A stretch of 64,000 nucleotides of DNA, taken from the NCBI RefSeq assembly GCF_003075095.1, contig NZ_QCZF01000006.1, positions 287,881-351,880 of the forward strand, written 5' to 3'. How positions within the stretch are numbered: position 1 is the first letter of the stretch; every line of letters starts with the position of its first letter. The notes below the pieces were generated by a model. That model was given only the letters and a program-made list of their open reading frames with translations, was not told where the DNA came from and did not search any database. The position numbers and the translations under genes were made by a program. This document shows, one piece after another, positions 34,807 through 42,506 of this stretch. This DNA comes from Blastococcus litoris (lineage in GTDB: Bacteria; Actinomycetota; Actinomycetes; Mycobacteriales; Geodermatophilaceae).

Positions 34807-35820
34807 TCAGGAGATCGGCGGCAGGTCCTCGGGGCGCAGGTCGGCCCGCACGCGGACGAAGCGCAGCGGGTGGCGGAAGACGCCGGCCTGCAGGGCGGCG
34901 TCCGCGCTGACCTCGACGACGACCGTCGGGTCGACCCGCGTGAGCGCCACGGAGAGGCGACCGCCCCCGAAGCGGCCGGTGCCGATGCGGTCGGGCCACG
35001 GGTGCTCGCCGGCCGGTGGGGCGAGGACGGCGGCCAGCTCGGCCGACTGCCGCGGGTCGAGCGGGCTCGTGCGCCCGACCACGACCAGCTCGCCGTCCCG
35101 GTAGCGGCCGGCGACCAGCTGGCTCGGGGCGCCGATCGGGCCGATGACCCCGCCGGCCAGCACCTCCGTGGTCTCCCACGACTTGACCTTGAGCCACTCC
35201 CGCCGGCCGGGGGCGTAGCGGGTGCCCGCGCCCTTGGCGACCAGGCCCTCCACGCCGGCCGGGCGGTAGTCGGTGAACCAGGCGCGCGCCTCGTCGCGGT
35301 CGGCGGTCGAGGGGGAGATCTGCATGGGGGGCGCCCAGCGGGCCGCGAGGTCCTCGAGCACGGCGCGCCGGCCGGCCAGCTTCGTCGTCCGCAGGTCGGT
35401 GCCGCCGGAGGCGAGCACGTCGAAGGCGACGTAGGAGGCCGGGTGCGCGGCGGCCAGGGCGGCGATGCGCCCGGGGGAGGCCACGATGCGCTGCTGCAGG
35501 AGCCCGAAGTCCAGCCGTGAGCCGTTCCAGACGACGACCTCGCCGTCGAGCACGGTTCCCGCCGGTACCTGCGCCCGGGCGGCGGCGACGACGTCGGGGA
35601 AGCGGTCGGTCAGGTCCCTGCCCTGCTTCGACCACACCCGGGTCGAGGCGGCGCTCCGGACGACGACCAGCCGGTAGCCGTCCCACTTGGGCTCGTACCG
35701 GCATCCGCCGGGCAGCGCGTGCACCGGCGGGATCTCGCGCACCGGCTTGGCCAGCTCCACCGCCACCGGACCGGACAGCTCGGGCGGGAGGCCCGGGAGG
35801 CCGGGGGCGGACAGGGGCAC
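34807..35820 (-). CDS. ATP-dependent DNA ligase, LigC/LigD-like
   Basis: A 337-residue ligase with only the nucleotidyltransferase and OB domains. Motif I is EPKWDGYR with adenylated Lys45, motif III-like FDVLAS, motif IV EGLVAKG, motif V EWLKVKS. No N-terminal DNA-binding domain and no polymerase or nuclease fusion, so it resembles accessory actinobacterial LigC enzymes used in repair rather than replication. GTG 35820. No Ku gene is near. Confidence 0.9.
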   Translation of the reverse strand: MPLSAPGLPGLPPELSGPVAVELAKPVREIPPVHALPGGCRYEPKWDGYRLVVVRSAASTRVWSKQGRDLTDRFPDVVAAARAQVPAGTVLDGEVVVWNGSRLDFGLLQQRIVASPGRIAALAAAHPASYVAFDVLASGGTDLRTTKLAGRRAVLEDLAARWAPPMQISPSTADRDEARAWFTDYRPAGVEGLVAKGAGTRYAPGRREWLKVKSWETTEVLAGGVIGPIGAPSQLVAGRYRDGELVVVGRTSPLDPRQSAELAAVLAPPAGEHPWPDRIGTGRFGGGRLSVALTRVDPTVVVEVSADAALQAGVFRHPLRFVRVRADLRPEDLPPIS

Positions 35821-35893
35821 CCGGACAGCCTGCCGTTCCTCCGGTACCGGTGCAGGTCAGCGGCCGGTCGGCATCACCCGATCGGGAGCGGGC

Positions 35894-36268
35894 TCAGCGT
35901 GCCGATGACTCCAGGTGACCGGCCAGCGTGCCGGCGAAGCCCTCGGCGACGGCCAGCTGCTCGCGGAGGGCGGTGACCCGGGCGATCGCGGCCTCGTGGA
36001 ACATCCGCAGCCGGTCGGCCAGCGCGGCGTCGGCCGGGCGCTCCGCCAGGTCGTCGAGCAGGGTGAGCAGCTCCCGCATCTCCTCGAGGGTGAAGCCCAG
36101 CGGCTTCATGCGCTTGATCACCTCGAGCCGGCCGATGGCGTCCTCGCCGTACAGCCGGAAGCCGCCGGCGGTGCGGCCGGTCGGTGGGACCAGCCCGTTC
36201 TCCTCGTAGAAGCGGATCGTGCGCAGGCTGAGGCCCATGCGGTCGGCGACCTGGCCGATCTGCAGCAC
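35894..36268 (-). CDS. MerR-family regulator, non-metal type
   Basis: A 124-residue MerR protein. The HTH opens LQIGQVADRMGLSLRTIRFYEENGLVPPTGRTAGGFRLYGEDAIGRLEVIKRMKPLGFTLEEM, followed by the long dimer helix. There is no Cys in the C-terminal half, so it does not fit the metal-sensing branch. GTG 36268 lies 6 bp from a perfect 14-bp palindrome at 36275-36288, its probable operator. It follows the TauE gene on the same strand and could be read with the persulfide operon or on its own. Confidence 0.88.
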   Translation of the reverse strand: MLQIGQVADRMGLSLRTIRFYEENGLVPPTGRTAGGFRLYGEDAIGRLEVIKRMKPLGFTLEEMRELLTLLDDLAERPADAALADRLRMFHEAAIARVTALREQLAVAEGFAGTLAGHLESSAR

Positions 36269-36274
36269 ACTCGA

Positions 36275-36288
36275 CCCTCACGTGAGGG
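36275..36288 (-). promoter_or_regulatory. 14-bp palindrome before merR-like gene
   Basis: CCCTCACGTGAGGG is a perfect palindrome with arms CCCTCAC/GTGAGGG. This CCCTxACGTxAGGG form is typical of MerR-family sites. It lies 6 bp upstream of the GTG of the MerR gene. Autoregulation is inferred. Confidence 0.65.
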
Positions 36289-36317
36289 AAGAGTCGTGCG
36301 TCCTGCATCACGTCGGC

Positions 36318-37094
36318 TCACGCGGTGAGCAGCCCGTGCCCCACCTCGGCCAGGACGGCGGCCGCGACGACCAGCACGAGGACGCCGAACCAGCGACGGA
36401 GCCGGTCGGTGGGCAGGCGGGTGGACAGCCGGGCGGCCAGGACCGCTGCCGTGGCCGCCGCGAGGGTGACGGCGACGAGGAGGTCCGCGTCGAGGTCGGC
36501 CCGCCCGGCGTAGGCGGCGAAGCCCGCGGCCGAGTTGACCGCCACGATCACCAGCGATGTCCCGATCGCCACGCCCATCTCCACGCCGAGACCGATCACC
36601 AGCGCGGGGACGACGAGGAAGCCGCCGCCGACGCCGAGCAGGCCGGTGAGGAAGCCGACGCCCAGCCCGCCGCCGATCGCGCGGGGGAGGCAGTGCCGCC
36701 AGTCGATCCGGCCGCCGGCGGTCGAGCAGGCGGTGCCGGTCACCGGGCTGCGCTGGAGCATCCGCAGTCCCGCCGCCACCATCAGCGCGGCGAACAGGGC
36801 GAGGACCAGGTCCTCGGGCAGCAGCCGGTTGACCGCGGCCCCGGCGACGGCGGTGAGCGCTCCGGCGCCGCCGAAGACGATGGCGATCCGCCACTGCACC
36901 TGGCGGGCGGGCAGCCGGGGCAGCACCCCCACCACCGCAGTGACGCCGACGACCAGGAGGGACGCCGGGACGGCCTCGGCCAGCGGCAGACCGGCCAGGT
37001 AGACCAGCGCCGGGACGGCGAGGATCGAGCCGCCACCGCCGAGCAGGCCGACGAGGACGCCGATGACCAGGCCGATGGCGGCGCCGGCGATCAC
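36318..37094 (-). CDS. TauE/SafE-family sulfur-anion transporter
   Basis: A 258-residue membrane protein with about eight helices in two inverted halves. Each half starts with the family signature: LVGLLGGGGSILAVPALVYLAGLPLAEAVPASLLVV and LTGLLGVGGGFLVVPALVIGLGVEMGVAIGTSLVIV. Family members export or import sulfite, sulfoacetate or thiosulfate. In a CstR-type operon, export of sulfite or thiosulfate made by persulfide oxidation is likely. GTG 37094 overlaps the stop of the 55-residue protein (GTGA). Confidence 0.9.
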   Translation of the reverse strand: MIAGAAIGLVIGVLVGLLGGGGSILAVPALVYLAGLPLAEAVPASLLVVGVTAVVGVLPRLPARQVQWRIAIVFGGAGALTAVAGAAVNRLLPEDLVLALFAALMVAAGLRMLQRSPVTGTACSTAGGRIDWRHCLPRAIGGGLGVGFLTGLLGVGGGFLVVPALVIGLGVEMGVAIGTSLVIVAVNSAAGFAAYAGRADLDADLLVAVTLAAATAAVLAARLSTRLPTDRLRRWFGVLVLVVAAAVLAEVGHGLLTA

Positions 37095-37258
37095 CGCCGG
37101 GAGAACAGCCGCGTCAGCAGGCCCGGGGCGGTGGGGACGTCGTCATGGCCGGGGCACCGCTGGGCGCTGGGCACGCCCCGCATCACCTGGTCCACGTGCT
37201 GACCGCAACCGGCCCACGTCGTCTTGCCGCAGGTGCGGCAGGTCACTGCTCGGCACAT
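37091..37258 (-). CDS. 55-residue Cys-rich (zinc-ribbon-like) protein
   Basis: ATG 37258 encodes a 55-residue protein opening MCRAVTCRTCGKTTWAGCGQ, then H-V-D-Q and a later RCPGH. Cysteines at 2, 7, 10, 18 and 35 plus two His (21, 38) make CxxCG knuckles typical of a zinc ribbon. AGAGGA lies 9 nt before the ATG, and the stop overlaps the TauE start by 4 nt. Its place between persulfide dioxygenase and exporter suggests a sulfur-related or metal-binding helper. No named family is recognised. Confidence 0.75.
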   Translation of the reverse strand: MCRAVTCRTCGKTTWAGCGQHVDQVMRGVPSAQRCPGHDDVPTAPGLLTRLFSRR

Positions 37259-37288
37259 CGGGGGGATCCTCTCGTCGGACGGGCGGGT

Positions 37289-38653
37289 TCAGGGGGCGTC
37301 GTGCAGGCCGACGGCGGCGGCCCCGTGCTCGGGATCGCCGTAGCCGCCGTCGACGAGGACGGGCGTACGGCCGGCGCGGGCGAGCACCGAGGCGGCGATG
37401 GAGGCGCGGTAGCCCGAGCCGCAGTAGACCCAGACCTCGCCCGCGGGGACCTCGTCGAGCCGGCCGGCCAGCTCGTGGATCGGGATGTGCCGGGAGCCCC
37501 GGACCCCGCCGGTCGCGCGCTCGTCGTGCCGCCGGGTGTCGAGCACCTGCACCGGCCGCTCGGCCATCGCGGCGGCCAGGCCGGCGAAGTCGGTGACCGC
37601 GTACGAGCCCAGCGGCGTGCCGCCGGAGAGCTCCTCCGGCGTGCCGACCGCCGCTCCGGCCAGGCGGTCGATGCCGATGCGCACCAGCTCGCGCCGGGCC
37701 TCGGCGACGTCGGACTCGCTGCCGCCGATGAGGGTGAGCGGCGCCCCCCAGTCGTAGAGCCAGCCGAGGTAGGTGAGGAAGTTCGTGGAGAGCTCGAAGT
37801 TGAGCGTCCCGGGGAGGTGGCCGTGCGCGAACGCGGTGCGGGTCCTCAGGTCGACCACCCACTCGCCCTCGGCGATCCGTCGTGCGAGCTCCCCGGCCTC
37901 GACGCGGCGCGGTGGCGACAGGTCCACCGGTGCGGGACCGGCGGCGTTGGTCGGGCCCATGTGCGCGTAGTACGCGGGGTACGCGCCGAGCCCGGCGAGG
38001 AGTTGGTCGACGAAGGACTGCTCGTCCTGCGTCAGGGCGGGGTTGACGGCAGCCTGCTCGCCGACGGTGGACGACGTGCCGCTGGTCGGGGTCGCCGAGC
38101 AGAAGCTGCCGAACCCGTGGGTCGGGAAGACGGGGGTGCCGGCGGGCAGTTCGGCGGCCAGCCGGCGCACGGAGTGGAACTGGGCGTGGGTCAGCGTGGT
38201 CGTGTGCTCGGGGCCGAGCAGGTCGGTGCGGCCCGTCGCGCCGTAGAGCATGGAGCCACCGGTGAAGACCGCCTGCACCGCGCCGGCGCCGTCGGTGAGC
38301 ACGTAGCTGACGTGGTGGTGCGTGTGGCCGGGGGTGTGCACCACGCGCAGCCGCATCGGGCCGGCGGCCAGGACGTCGCCGTCGCTCGCGGGGATCCGTT
38401 CGTACTGCACCTGGTCGCCGGCCGGGACCACGTAGTCGGCTCCGGCGGTGCGGGCGAGCTCGAGCCCGCCGGTGACGTAGTCGTTGTGCAGGTGGGTCTC
38501 CACCACGGTGGTCACCCGCGCTCCGCGGTCGGCCGCCAGCTTCAGCACCCGGTCGATGTCGCGCTGGGGATCGACGACGATGGCGGCTCCGTCGCTGGAC
38601 ACCAGGTAGCTGCGGTCCCCGAGGCTCGTGGTCTCGATGACGTCGATCTGCAT
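37289..38653 (-). CDS. Persulfide dioxygenase-rhodanese fusion (CstB-like)
   Basis: A 454-residue protein. The metallo-beta-lactamase domain (1-240) carries the persulfide-dioxygenase iron motif THLHNDYVTGG (His54, His56, Asp58) and HTPGHTHHHVSY. Two rhodanese domains follow. The first (about 260-345) has no catalytic Cys; the second (about 350-445) has VYCGSGYRAS with the Cys. This is the CstB layout: it oxidises low-molecular-weight persulfide to sulfite/thiosulfate. ATG 38653. A CstR-like operator lies just upstream at 38666-38684. Confidence 0.93.
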   Translation of the reverse strand: MQIDVIETTSLGDRSYLVSSDGAAIVVDPQRDIDRVLKLAADRGARVTTVVETHLHNDYVTGGLELARTAGADYVVPAGDQVQYERIPASDGDVLAAGPMRLRVVHTPGHTHHHVSYVLTDGAGAVQAVFTGGSMLYGATGRTDLLGPEHTTTLTHAQFHSVRRLAAELPAGTPVFPTHGFGSFCSATPTSGTSSTVGEQAAVNPALTQDEQSFVDQLLAGLGAYPAYYAHMGPTNAAGPAPVDLSPPRRVEAGELARRIAEGEWVVDLRTRTAFAHGHLPGTLNFELSTNFLTYLGWLYDWGAPLTLIGGSESDVAEARRELVRIGIDRLAGAAVGTPEELSGGTPLGSYAVTDFAGLAAAMAERPVQVLDTRRHDERATGGVRGSRHIPIHELAGRLDEVPAGEVWVYCGSGYRASIAASVLARAGRTPVLVDGGYGDPEHGAAAVGLHDAP

Positions 38654-38665
38654 CGTTCTCTCCTG

Positions 38666-38684
38666 CCCTACCCGGTAGGGGTAT
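38666..38684 (-). promoter_or_regulatory. Second CstR/CsoR-type operator, before persulfide dioxygenase gene
   Basis: CCCTACC-C-GGTAGGG (38666-38680) is a perfect 7-1-7 inverted repeat. Read on the minus strand the region is ATACCCCTACCGGGTAGGG, so it also fits TACCC-N5-GGGTA, the shape used by CsoR-family repressors. It lies 13 bp upstream of the persulfide dioxygenase ATG. It would let that gene be induced independently of cstR and the small rhodanese gene. Confidence 0.65.
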
Positions 38685-38699
38685 CAGATGATGAAATGG

Positions 38700-38945
38700 T
38701 CAGCCCACGCGGTCCGCGAGGAACCGGGCGGCGCGGGCGCTGCGCCGGCCGCTGCGGCACACGGCGATGACCGGCCGCGTGCGGTCGAGCTCGGCCATGC
38801 GGGCCGGCAGCTCTGCGAGAGGGATGTGCGTGCTGCCGGCGATCCGGCCGTCCCCGAGCTCCTCGGCCTCGCGGACGTCCAGGACGACGGCATCCGTGCG
38901 CCGGGCTGCCTCCGCCGGGCTCAGCAGGGGGATCGGGGTGCCCAT
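38700..38945 (-). CDS. Single-domain rhodanese (sulfur carrier)
   Basis: An 81-residue rhodanese domain with VVLDVREAEELGDGRIAGSTHIPL and active loop VIAVCRSGRRSARAA, whose Cys carries persulfide. Minimal size, as in PspE/GlpE-type proteins. It would shuttle sulfane sulfur towards the dioxygenase encoded next, a role played by CstA in staphylococci. ATG 38945. It lies 30 nt after the regulator stop. Confidence 0.92.
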   Translation of the reverse strand: MGTPIPLLSPAEAARRTDAVVLDVREAEELGDGRIAGSTHIPLAELPARMAELDRTRPVIAVCRSGRRSARAARFLADRVG

Positions 38946-38975
38946 CGGTGGCCTCCTATCCTTCCGGCGGCGGTG

Positions 38976-39242
38976 TCAGGCGAGGGTGAGGAACAGGCGC
39001 TCGAGCTCGCGGAGGTCGACCTCGCGCGTCTCCCCGTCGGCTGCGGTGCTGCAGTGCCGCATGCCGGTGGAGATGACGGCGAACCCGGCCTTGCTGAGGG
39101 CCCTCGAGGCCGCCGCCAGCTGGGTGACCACGGCCGAGCAGTCGCGACCGTCCTCGATCATGCGGACGATGCCGCCGACCTGACCTTCGATCCGCTTCAG
39201 CCGCTTGACGACGTCGGCGAGCTCCGACGCGGGGATGTCCAT
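38976..39242 (-). CDS. cstR: CstR-type (CsoR/FrmR family) persulfide sensor
   Basis: An 88-residue all-helical repressor. LADVVKRLKRIEGQVGGIVRMIEDGRDC opens the family fold. The two conserved thiols are Cys35 and Cys64, 29 apart as in CstR and CsoR. Copper-sensing CsoR has a His four residues before the second Cys; here that position is Gly60, so Cu(I) sensing is unlikely. With persulfide-metabolising genes downstream, a CstR-like disulfide/polysulfide switch is the best reading. ATG 39242. Its operator-like site starts 12 bp upstream. Confidence 0.88.
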   Translation of the reverse strand: MDIPASELADVVKRLKRIEGQVGGIVRMIEDGRDCSAVVTQLAAASRALSKAGFAVISTGMRHCSTAADGETREVDLRELERLFLTLA

Positions 39243-39253
39243 GGGCAGACGGT

Positions 39254-39269
39254 ATACCCCCCGGGGTAT
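39254..39269 (-). promoter_or_regulatory. CstR/CsoR-type operator before cstR
   Basis: ATACCCC-CC-GGGGTAT, a perfect 7-2-7 inverted repeat with the G/C tract and flanking ATA/TAT typical of CsoR-family operators. It starts 12 bp upstream of the cstR ATG and so covers the promoter. Repression of the whole sulfur operon by CstR, relieved by persulfide, is inferred. Confidence 0.8.
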
Positions 39270-39287
39270 GCGGCGCCACCGCGTGTG

Positions 39288-39815
39288 TCACACCCCACGG
39301 AGCAGCAGGAGGCTGTAGGCGGCCAGGGAGGGGCTGTCGGTGAACCGGCCGGCCGCGACCATCGCCCGCAGCTCCGCCTCGGGCACGAACGCCGACCGCA
39401 TGTCCGCCTCGGACGCCTCGCGAGCGGTGGGCCCGGGCGTGAGGTCGGAGGCCCGCCAGACGTCGAACAGCTGCGTCGAGAGCCCGGGCGCCAGGTCGAG
39501 CCGGCCCAGGTGGTCCATGCGGCCGGCCCGGAAGCCGGTCTCCTCGGCGAGCTCGGTCCGCGCGAGCTCCTCCGGGCTCCCGTCCTGGCCCGGGGTCCAG
39601 GTGCCCTGCGGGAACTCCCAGCTGCGCCGGCCGATGGGGTGGCGGTACTGCTCCACCAGCCAGAAGCCGTCCCGGTCGGCGGGGAGGACCAGCGCGAAGT
39701 GCGGCCGCTCGACGACCCCGTAGACACCGGTCGAGCCGTCGGCCAGCTCGACCACGTCCTCGCGCACCCGCGTCCAGGGGTTCCGGTAGACCTCTCGGCT
39801 GCTCGTCGTCCGCAT
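39288..39815 (-). CDS. Nudix hydrolase, ADP-ribose pyrophosphatase-like
   Basis: A 175-residue Nudix protein. Strands such as ALVLPADRDGFWLVEQYRHPIGRRSWEFPQGTW and the helix ELARTELAEETGFRAG give the ADPRase-type layout. The Nudix box is off-consensus: the first Glu is Gln, the Arg before Glu-Leu is Thr, and two extra residues are inserted. The metal-binding EE of AEETG is kept. Activity is probable but the substrate is uncertain. ATG 39815; 38 bp from the divergent DUF1992 gene. Confidence 0.85.
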   Translation of the reverse strand: MRTTSSREVYRNPWTRVREDVVELADGSTGVYGVVERPHFALVLPADRDGFWLVEQYRHPIGRRSWEFPQGTWTPGQDGSPEELARTELAEETGFRAGRMDHLGRLDLAPGLSTQLFDVWRASDLTPGPTAREASEADMRSAFVPEAELRAMVAAGRFTDSPSLAAYSLLLLRGV

Positions 39816-39853
39816 GCCGGGAGCCTCGCAGACCGCTGGGACCATGGGAGGCG

Positions 39854-40345
39854 ATGACCGAGCGCAAGCCACCCGGGATGTCCTTCGAGACGTGGGTGGG
39901 CCAGCAGATCGCCCAGGCGATGGCGCGCGGCGACTTCGAGCACCTGCCGGGGGCGAGGAAGCCGCTCACGGGGCTCGACCGCGAGGAGACCGCCTACGAC
40001 TGGGCGGTGGCCAAGGCGCGACGGGAGGGCATCGACACCGCCGCCATGCTGCCGCCCGGGCTGGCGCTCCGGCGAGAGCGTGACGAGCTGCCCGCCCGGG
40101 TGGCCGGGCTGGCCACCGAGGCGGAGGTGCGGGCGCTCGCGGAGGACTACAACGCCCGGGTCGAGGCCTTCTGGCGCCTGCCGCAGGAGAGCCGGTGGTC
40201 TCCGGTGCCGGGTCTCGCCGACGTCGAGGTGCTGGTGGGGGCGTGGCTCGCGCACCGCCCGCCCGAGCCCCCGCCGGCGCCCCGGGTCGAGGCCGTGCCC
40301 CCGCGACGGCGGTTCCGCGTCCGGTGGCGCCGCCGGTCGCACTGA
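39854..40345 (+). CDS. DUF1992 (DNAJC28-like conserved domain) protein
   Basis: A 163-residue protein. The DUF1992 core is MSFETWVGQQIAQAMARGDFEHLPGARKPLTGLD, the block shared with eukaryotic DNAJC28 and E. coli YhdN-like proteins. The C-terminal 40 residues are Pro/Arg-rich and very basic, suggesting nucleic-acid or ribosome contact. Function unknown. ATG 39854. Confidence 0.85.
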   Translation: MTERKPPGMSFETWVGQQIAQAMARGDFEHLPGARKPLTGLDREETAYDWAVAKARREGIDTAAMLPPGLALRRERDELPARVAGLATEAEVRALAEDYNARVEAFWRLPQESRWSPVPGLADVEVLVGAWLAHRPPEPPPAPRVEAVPPRRRFRVRWRRRSH

Positions 40346-40448
40346 CCGCCGCCGTCGACGTATCCGGCGGCCGCTCACGGCTCTCTTGACCACGCCACCG
40401 GTCACGAGAACCGTGAGGGCTCTCGGCCATCGGCCGCAGGAGGTCGCC

Positions 40449-41129
40449 ATGACCCGCCGTCCCCTCTTCCGATACGCACTCGGCCTCGCGATGGCGGTGT
40501 CCCTCGCCGCCTGCGCGGGCAGCGGTCCCGGGCTCGAGGAGAGCGCCGCGGAGGCCGGGGCCGCCTCCTCGGGCACCGAGCCGCAGGACGACGACCCCGG
40601 GACCGACCAGGACGCCGGCTCCGGCGGCGGTACCGACGAGGGCGCCGGGGGCGGGAACGCCGGCGGGCCCGACCCCGGGGGCGGCGGCGACGGCGGGCCC
40701 CGGCCGGGCGGGCCGTTCGACGTCGAGGCGTTCGAGCAGATCGGCCAGCCGGCGGAGGAATTCCTCCCGTTCGGCTACGACCAGTGCAGTGGCGGCAGGT
40801 GCACCCTCGTCGAGAACCGGTACGAGTCGGAGGACGAGGACTTCTGCCGGGTGACCGGCTTCGACTACGACCCGGCGGCCCGGCCCGAGGGTGCCGATCC
40901 GGCCGACCAGTTCATCCAGCGGGGCACGACGGTCACCGTCTCCATCGCCTGCCCGCCGGAAGGATCGGGCTCCGAGGGGACCGAGCAGTCCACCGAGACC
41001 GAGGAGTCCACCGGGACCGAGGAGTCCACCGGGACCGAGGAGTCGACGGAGACCGGCGGGTCGACCGGGGACGGGGCCACGGACGACGGGTCCACCGACG
41101 GCACGACCGAGGACGACTCGGGCGGATGA
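40449..41129 (+). CDS. Secreted lipoprotein with low-complexity linkers
   Basis: A 226-residue lipoprotein. The signal peptide ends in lipobox LAAC with Cys22. A Gly/Asp/Glu-rich linker (about 25-95) leads to a small domain of about 65 residues with three further Cys (DQCSGGRCTLVENRYE, DFCRVTGFDYDP), probably disulfide-bonded, and then a Ser/Thr/Glu repeat tail encoded by 18-nt repeats. AGGAGG sits 6 nt before ATG 40449. The stop overlaps the next gene (ATGA), so the two products may act together at the membrane. No family recognised. Confidence 0.8.
   Translation: MTRRPLFRYALGLAMAVSLAACAGSGPGLEESAAEAGAASSGTEPQDDDPGTDQDAGSGGGTDEGAGGGNAGGPDPGGGGDGGPRPGGPFDVEAFEQIGQPAEEFLPFGYDQCSGGRCTLVENRYESEDEDFCRVTGFDYDPAARPEGADPADQFIQRGTTVTVSIACPPEGSGSEGTEQSTETEESTGTEESTGTEESTETGGSTGDGATDDGSTDGTTEDDSGG
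40980..41051 (+). repeat. 18-nt tandem repeat coding for Thr-Glu-Glu-Ser-Thr-Gly
   Basis: The unit ACCGAGGAGTCCACCGGG occurs at 40998-41015 and 41016-41033, with a degenerate third copy at 41034-41051 and a further degenerate copy before. It encodes repeated TEESTG in the lipoprotein tail. Copy number could vary between strains. Confidence 0.75.
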
Positions 41130-42118
41130 CCGCCACCGCCGACCGTGCGGCGCCCGCGTCCGACGGGCCACCGCCACCGGCTGCGCCCGAGCCGGAGCAG
41201 CCCCGTGCCACCGCCGGCGCACCGGACGACGACGGGCTCGGCGCAGGCGAGGCGCTGCCGCGCCTGGTGCGCATCGCGGGCGAGGTCGTCGCCCCGGCGA
41301 CGTTGCTCACCGCGCTGCTCTTCCAGTTCGGCCGGCTGCACTCGGCCGGGTACTTCCGGCACTTCGGCGTCAACTTCACCGTGCTGGACCTGAGCACCAC
41401 CGACTTCCTGATCGTCGGCGCCGACGGGCTCTTCGTCCCGCTGGCCGGGGCCTGCGTGCTCGCGCTGGTGCTCCTCTGGCTGCACCGGCTGGTGCTCGGC
41501 AGGGTCCGCGCGGGCACCTACCAGCGGCTCTTCCGGGCGCTGGTGCCGGCCGCCGTCGTCACCGGCGCCGTCCTGCTGGGACTGGCCCTGCTCGACCTGC
41601 TCACCTCGGTGCGCCTGTTCTGGGGCGAGTCCGAGGCCGCCGGGCTCAGCCTGGCCGCCGGGGTGCTCCTCCTGGTGTACGCGCTCCGGCTGATCAGGCT
41701 CTCGTCGGACCACCCGCGCCCGCGGTCGGAGCAGGCCGAGCTGGCCGAGTGGGGAGCGGCGTTCCTGCTGGTCAGCATCGGCCTCTACTGGGCGGTCGGC
41801 GCGTACGCCCTGGGCGTCGGCACCGGCCGGGCGCTCCAGCTGCAGCGCGCCCTGCCGTTCCAGCCGGCGGCGGTCCTCTACAGCGAGCAGAGCCTGAGCC
41901 TGACCGCCGAGGGCGTCACCGAGGTGCGCTGCGCGGATCCCGACGCGGCCTACCGGTTCCGCTACGACGGGCTGCGCCTCGTGCGCCAGGCCGGCAACCA
42001 GTACCTGCTGGTGGCCGCGAACTGGAGACGCGACACCGGGACCGCGGTGCTGATCCCCCGCGGTCCCGGTGTGCGGCTGGAGTTCCGGACGGCCCCGGAG
42101 GGCCCGCCCAGCTGCTGA
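41126..42118 (+). CDS. Four-to-five-helix membrane protein, unrecognised
   Basis: A 330-residue protein. A Pro/Ala-rich N-terminus (1-45) is followed by hydrophobic helices at about 55-75, 95-120, 133-160, 165-185 and 208-230, and a C-terminal soluble domain (235-330) beginning LPFQPAAVLYSEQSLSL. ATG 41126 overlaps the lipoprotein stop by 4 nt. Coupling suggests a lipoprotein-membrane protein pair. No function assigned. Confidence 0.75.
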   Translation: MTATADRAAPASDGPPPPAAPEPEQPRATAGAPDDDGLGAGEALPRLVRIAGEVVAPATLLTALLFQFGRLHSAGYFRHFGVNFTVLDLSTTDFLIVGADGLFVPLAGACVLALVLLWLHRLVLGRVRAGTYQRLFRALVPAAVVTGAVLLGLALLDLLTSVRLFWGESEAAGLSLAAGVLLLVYALRLIRLSSDHPRPRSEQAELAEWGAAFLLVSIGLYWAVGAYALGVGTGRALQLQRALPFQPAAVLYSEQSLSLTAEGVTEVRCADPDAAYRFRYDGLRLVRQAGNQYLLVAANWRRDTGTAVLIPRGPGVRLEFRTAPEGPPSC

Positions 42119-42125
42119 TCGCCCC

Positions 42126-42494
42126 TCAGGCGGCGGCAGGGACGCGGTCGAGGAAGCCCAGCACGGTCCGGATCCGTCCGCTGCCGTCGACCACCGCGAC
42201 GTCGGAGCCGGCGACGGGCGCCTCCTGACCCTCGGGGCCCAGCTCCCAGCTGAAGCGGAGCTGGTCGTGGTGGGCGTCGACGGGGCCGGCGAGGCGGAAG
42301 ACGAAGCCCGGGAACTGCTGGTGCACCGCGCCGATGGTGGCGTGGAGGGCGTCGCGGCCCTCGGCCTCCACCAGCGGGTCGGTGTACCGGACGTCGTCGG
42401 CGAACAGGCCGGCCATCGCCGCCGCGCGGGCGGGGGGGTCGGTCTCGTTCCAGGCGGCGAGGTAGCGGTCGGCGAGATCAGGGGTGGCGGTCAT
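42126..42494 (-). CDS. NTF2/SnoaL-like protein
   Basis: A 122-residue single-domain SnoaL-like fold. DLADRYLAAWNETDPPARAAAMAGLFADDVRYTDPL is the typical opening, followed by QFPGFVFRLAGPVDAHHDQLRFSWELG. Such proteins are isomerases, lyases or binding modules; no catalytic pair could be fixed. ATG 42494. It ends a two-gene unit facing the XRE regulator. Confidence 0.82.
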   Translation of the reverse strand: MTATPDLADRYLAAWNETDPPARAAAMAGLFADDVRYTDPLVEAEGRDALHATIGAVHQQFPGFVFRLAGPVDAHHDQLRFSWELGPEGQEAPVAGSDVAVVDGSGRIRTVLGFLDRVPAAA

Positions 42495-42506
42495 GTCGGT
42501 TCCTCT

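Noticed and set aside
35894-36268. Metal-responsive MerR (CueR/ZntR/MerR type)
   Set aside because: No Cys pair in the C-terminal half, and no metal transporter or reductase next to it.
38976-39242. Copper-sensing CsoR
   Set aside because: The His ligand four residues before the second Cys is Gly60. The neighbours are sulfur, not copper, genes.
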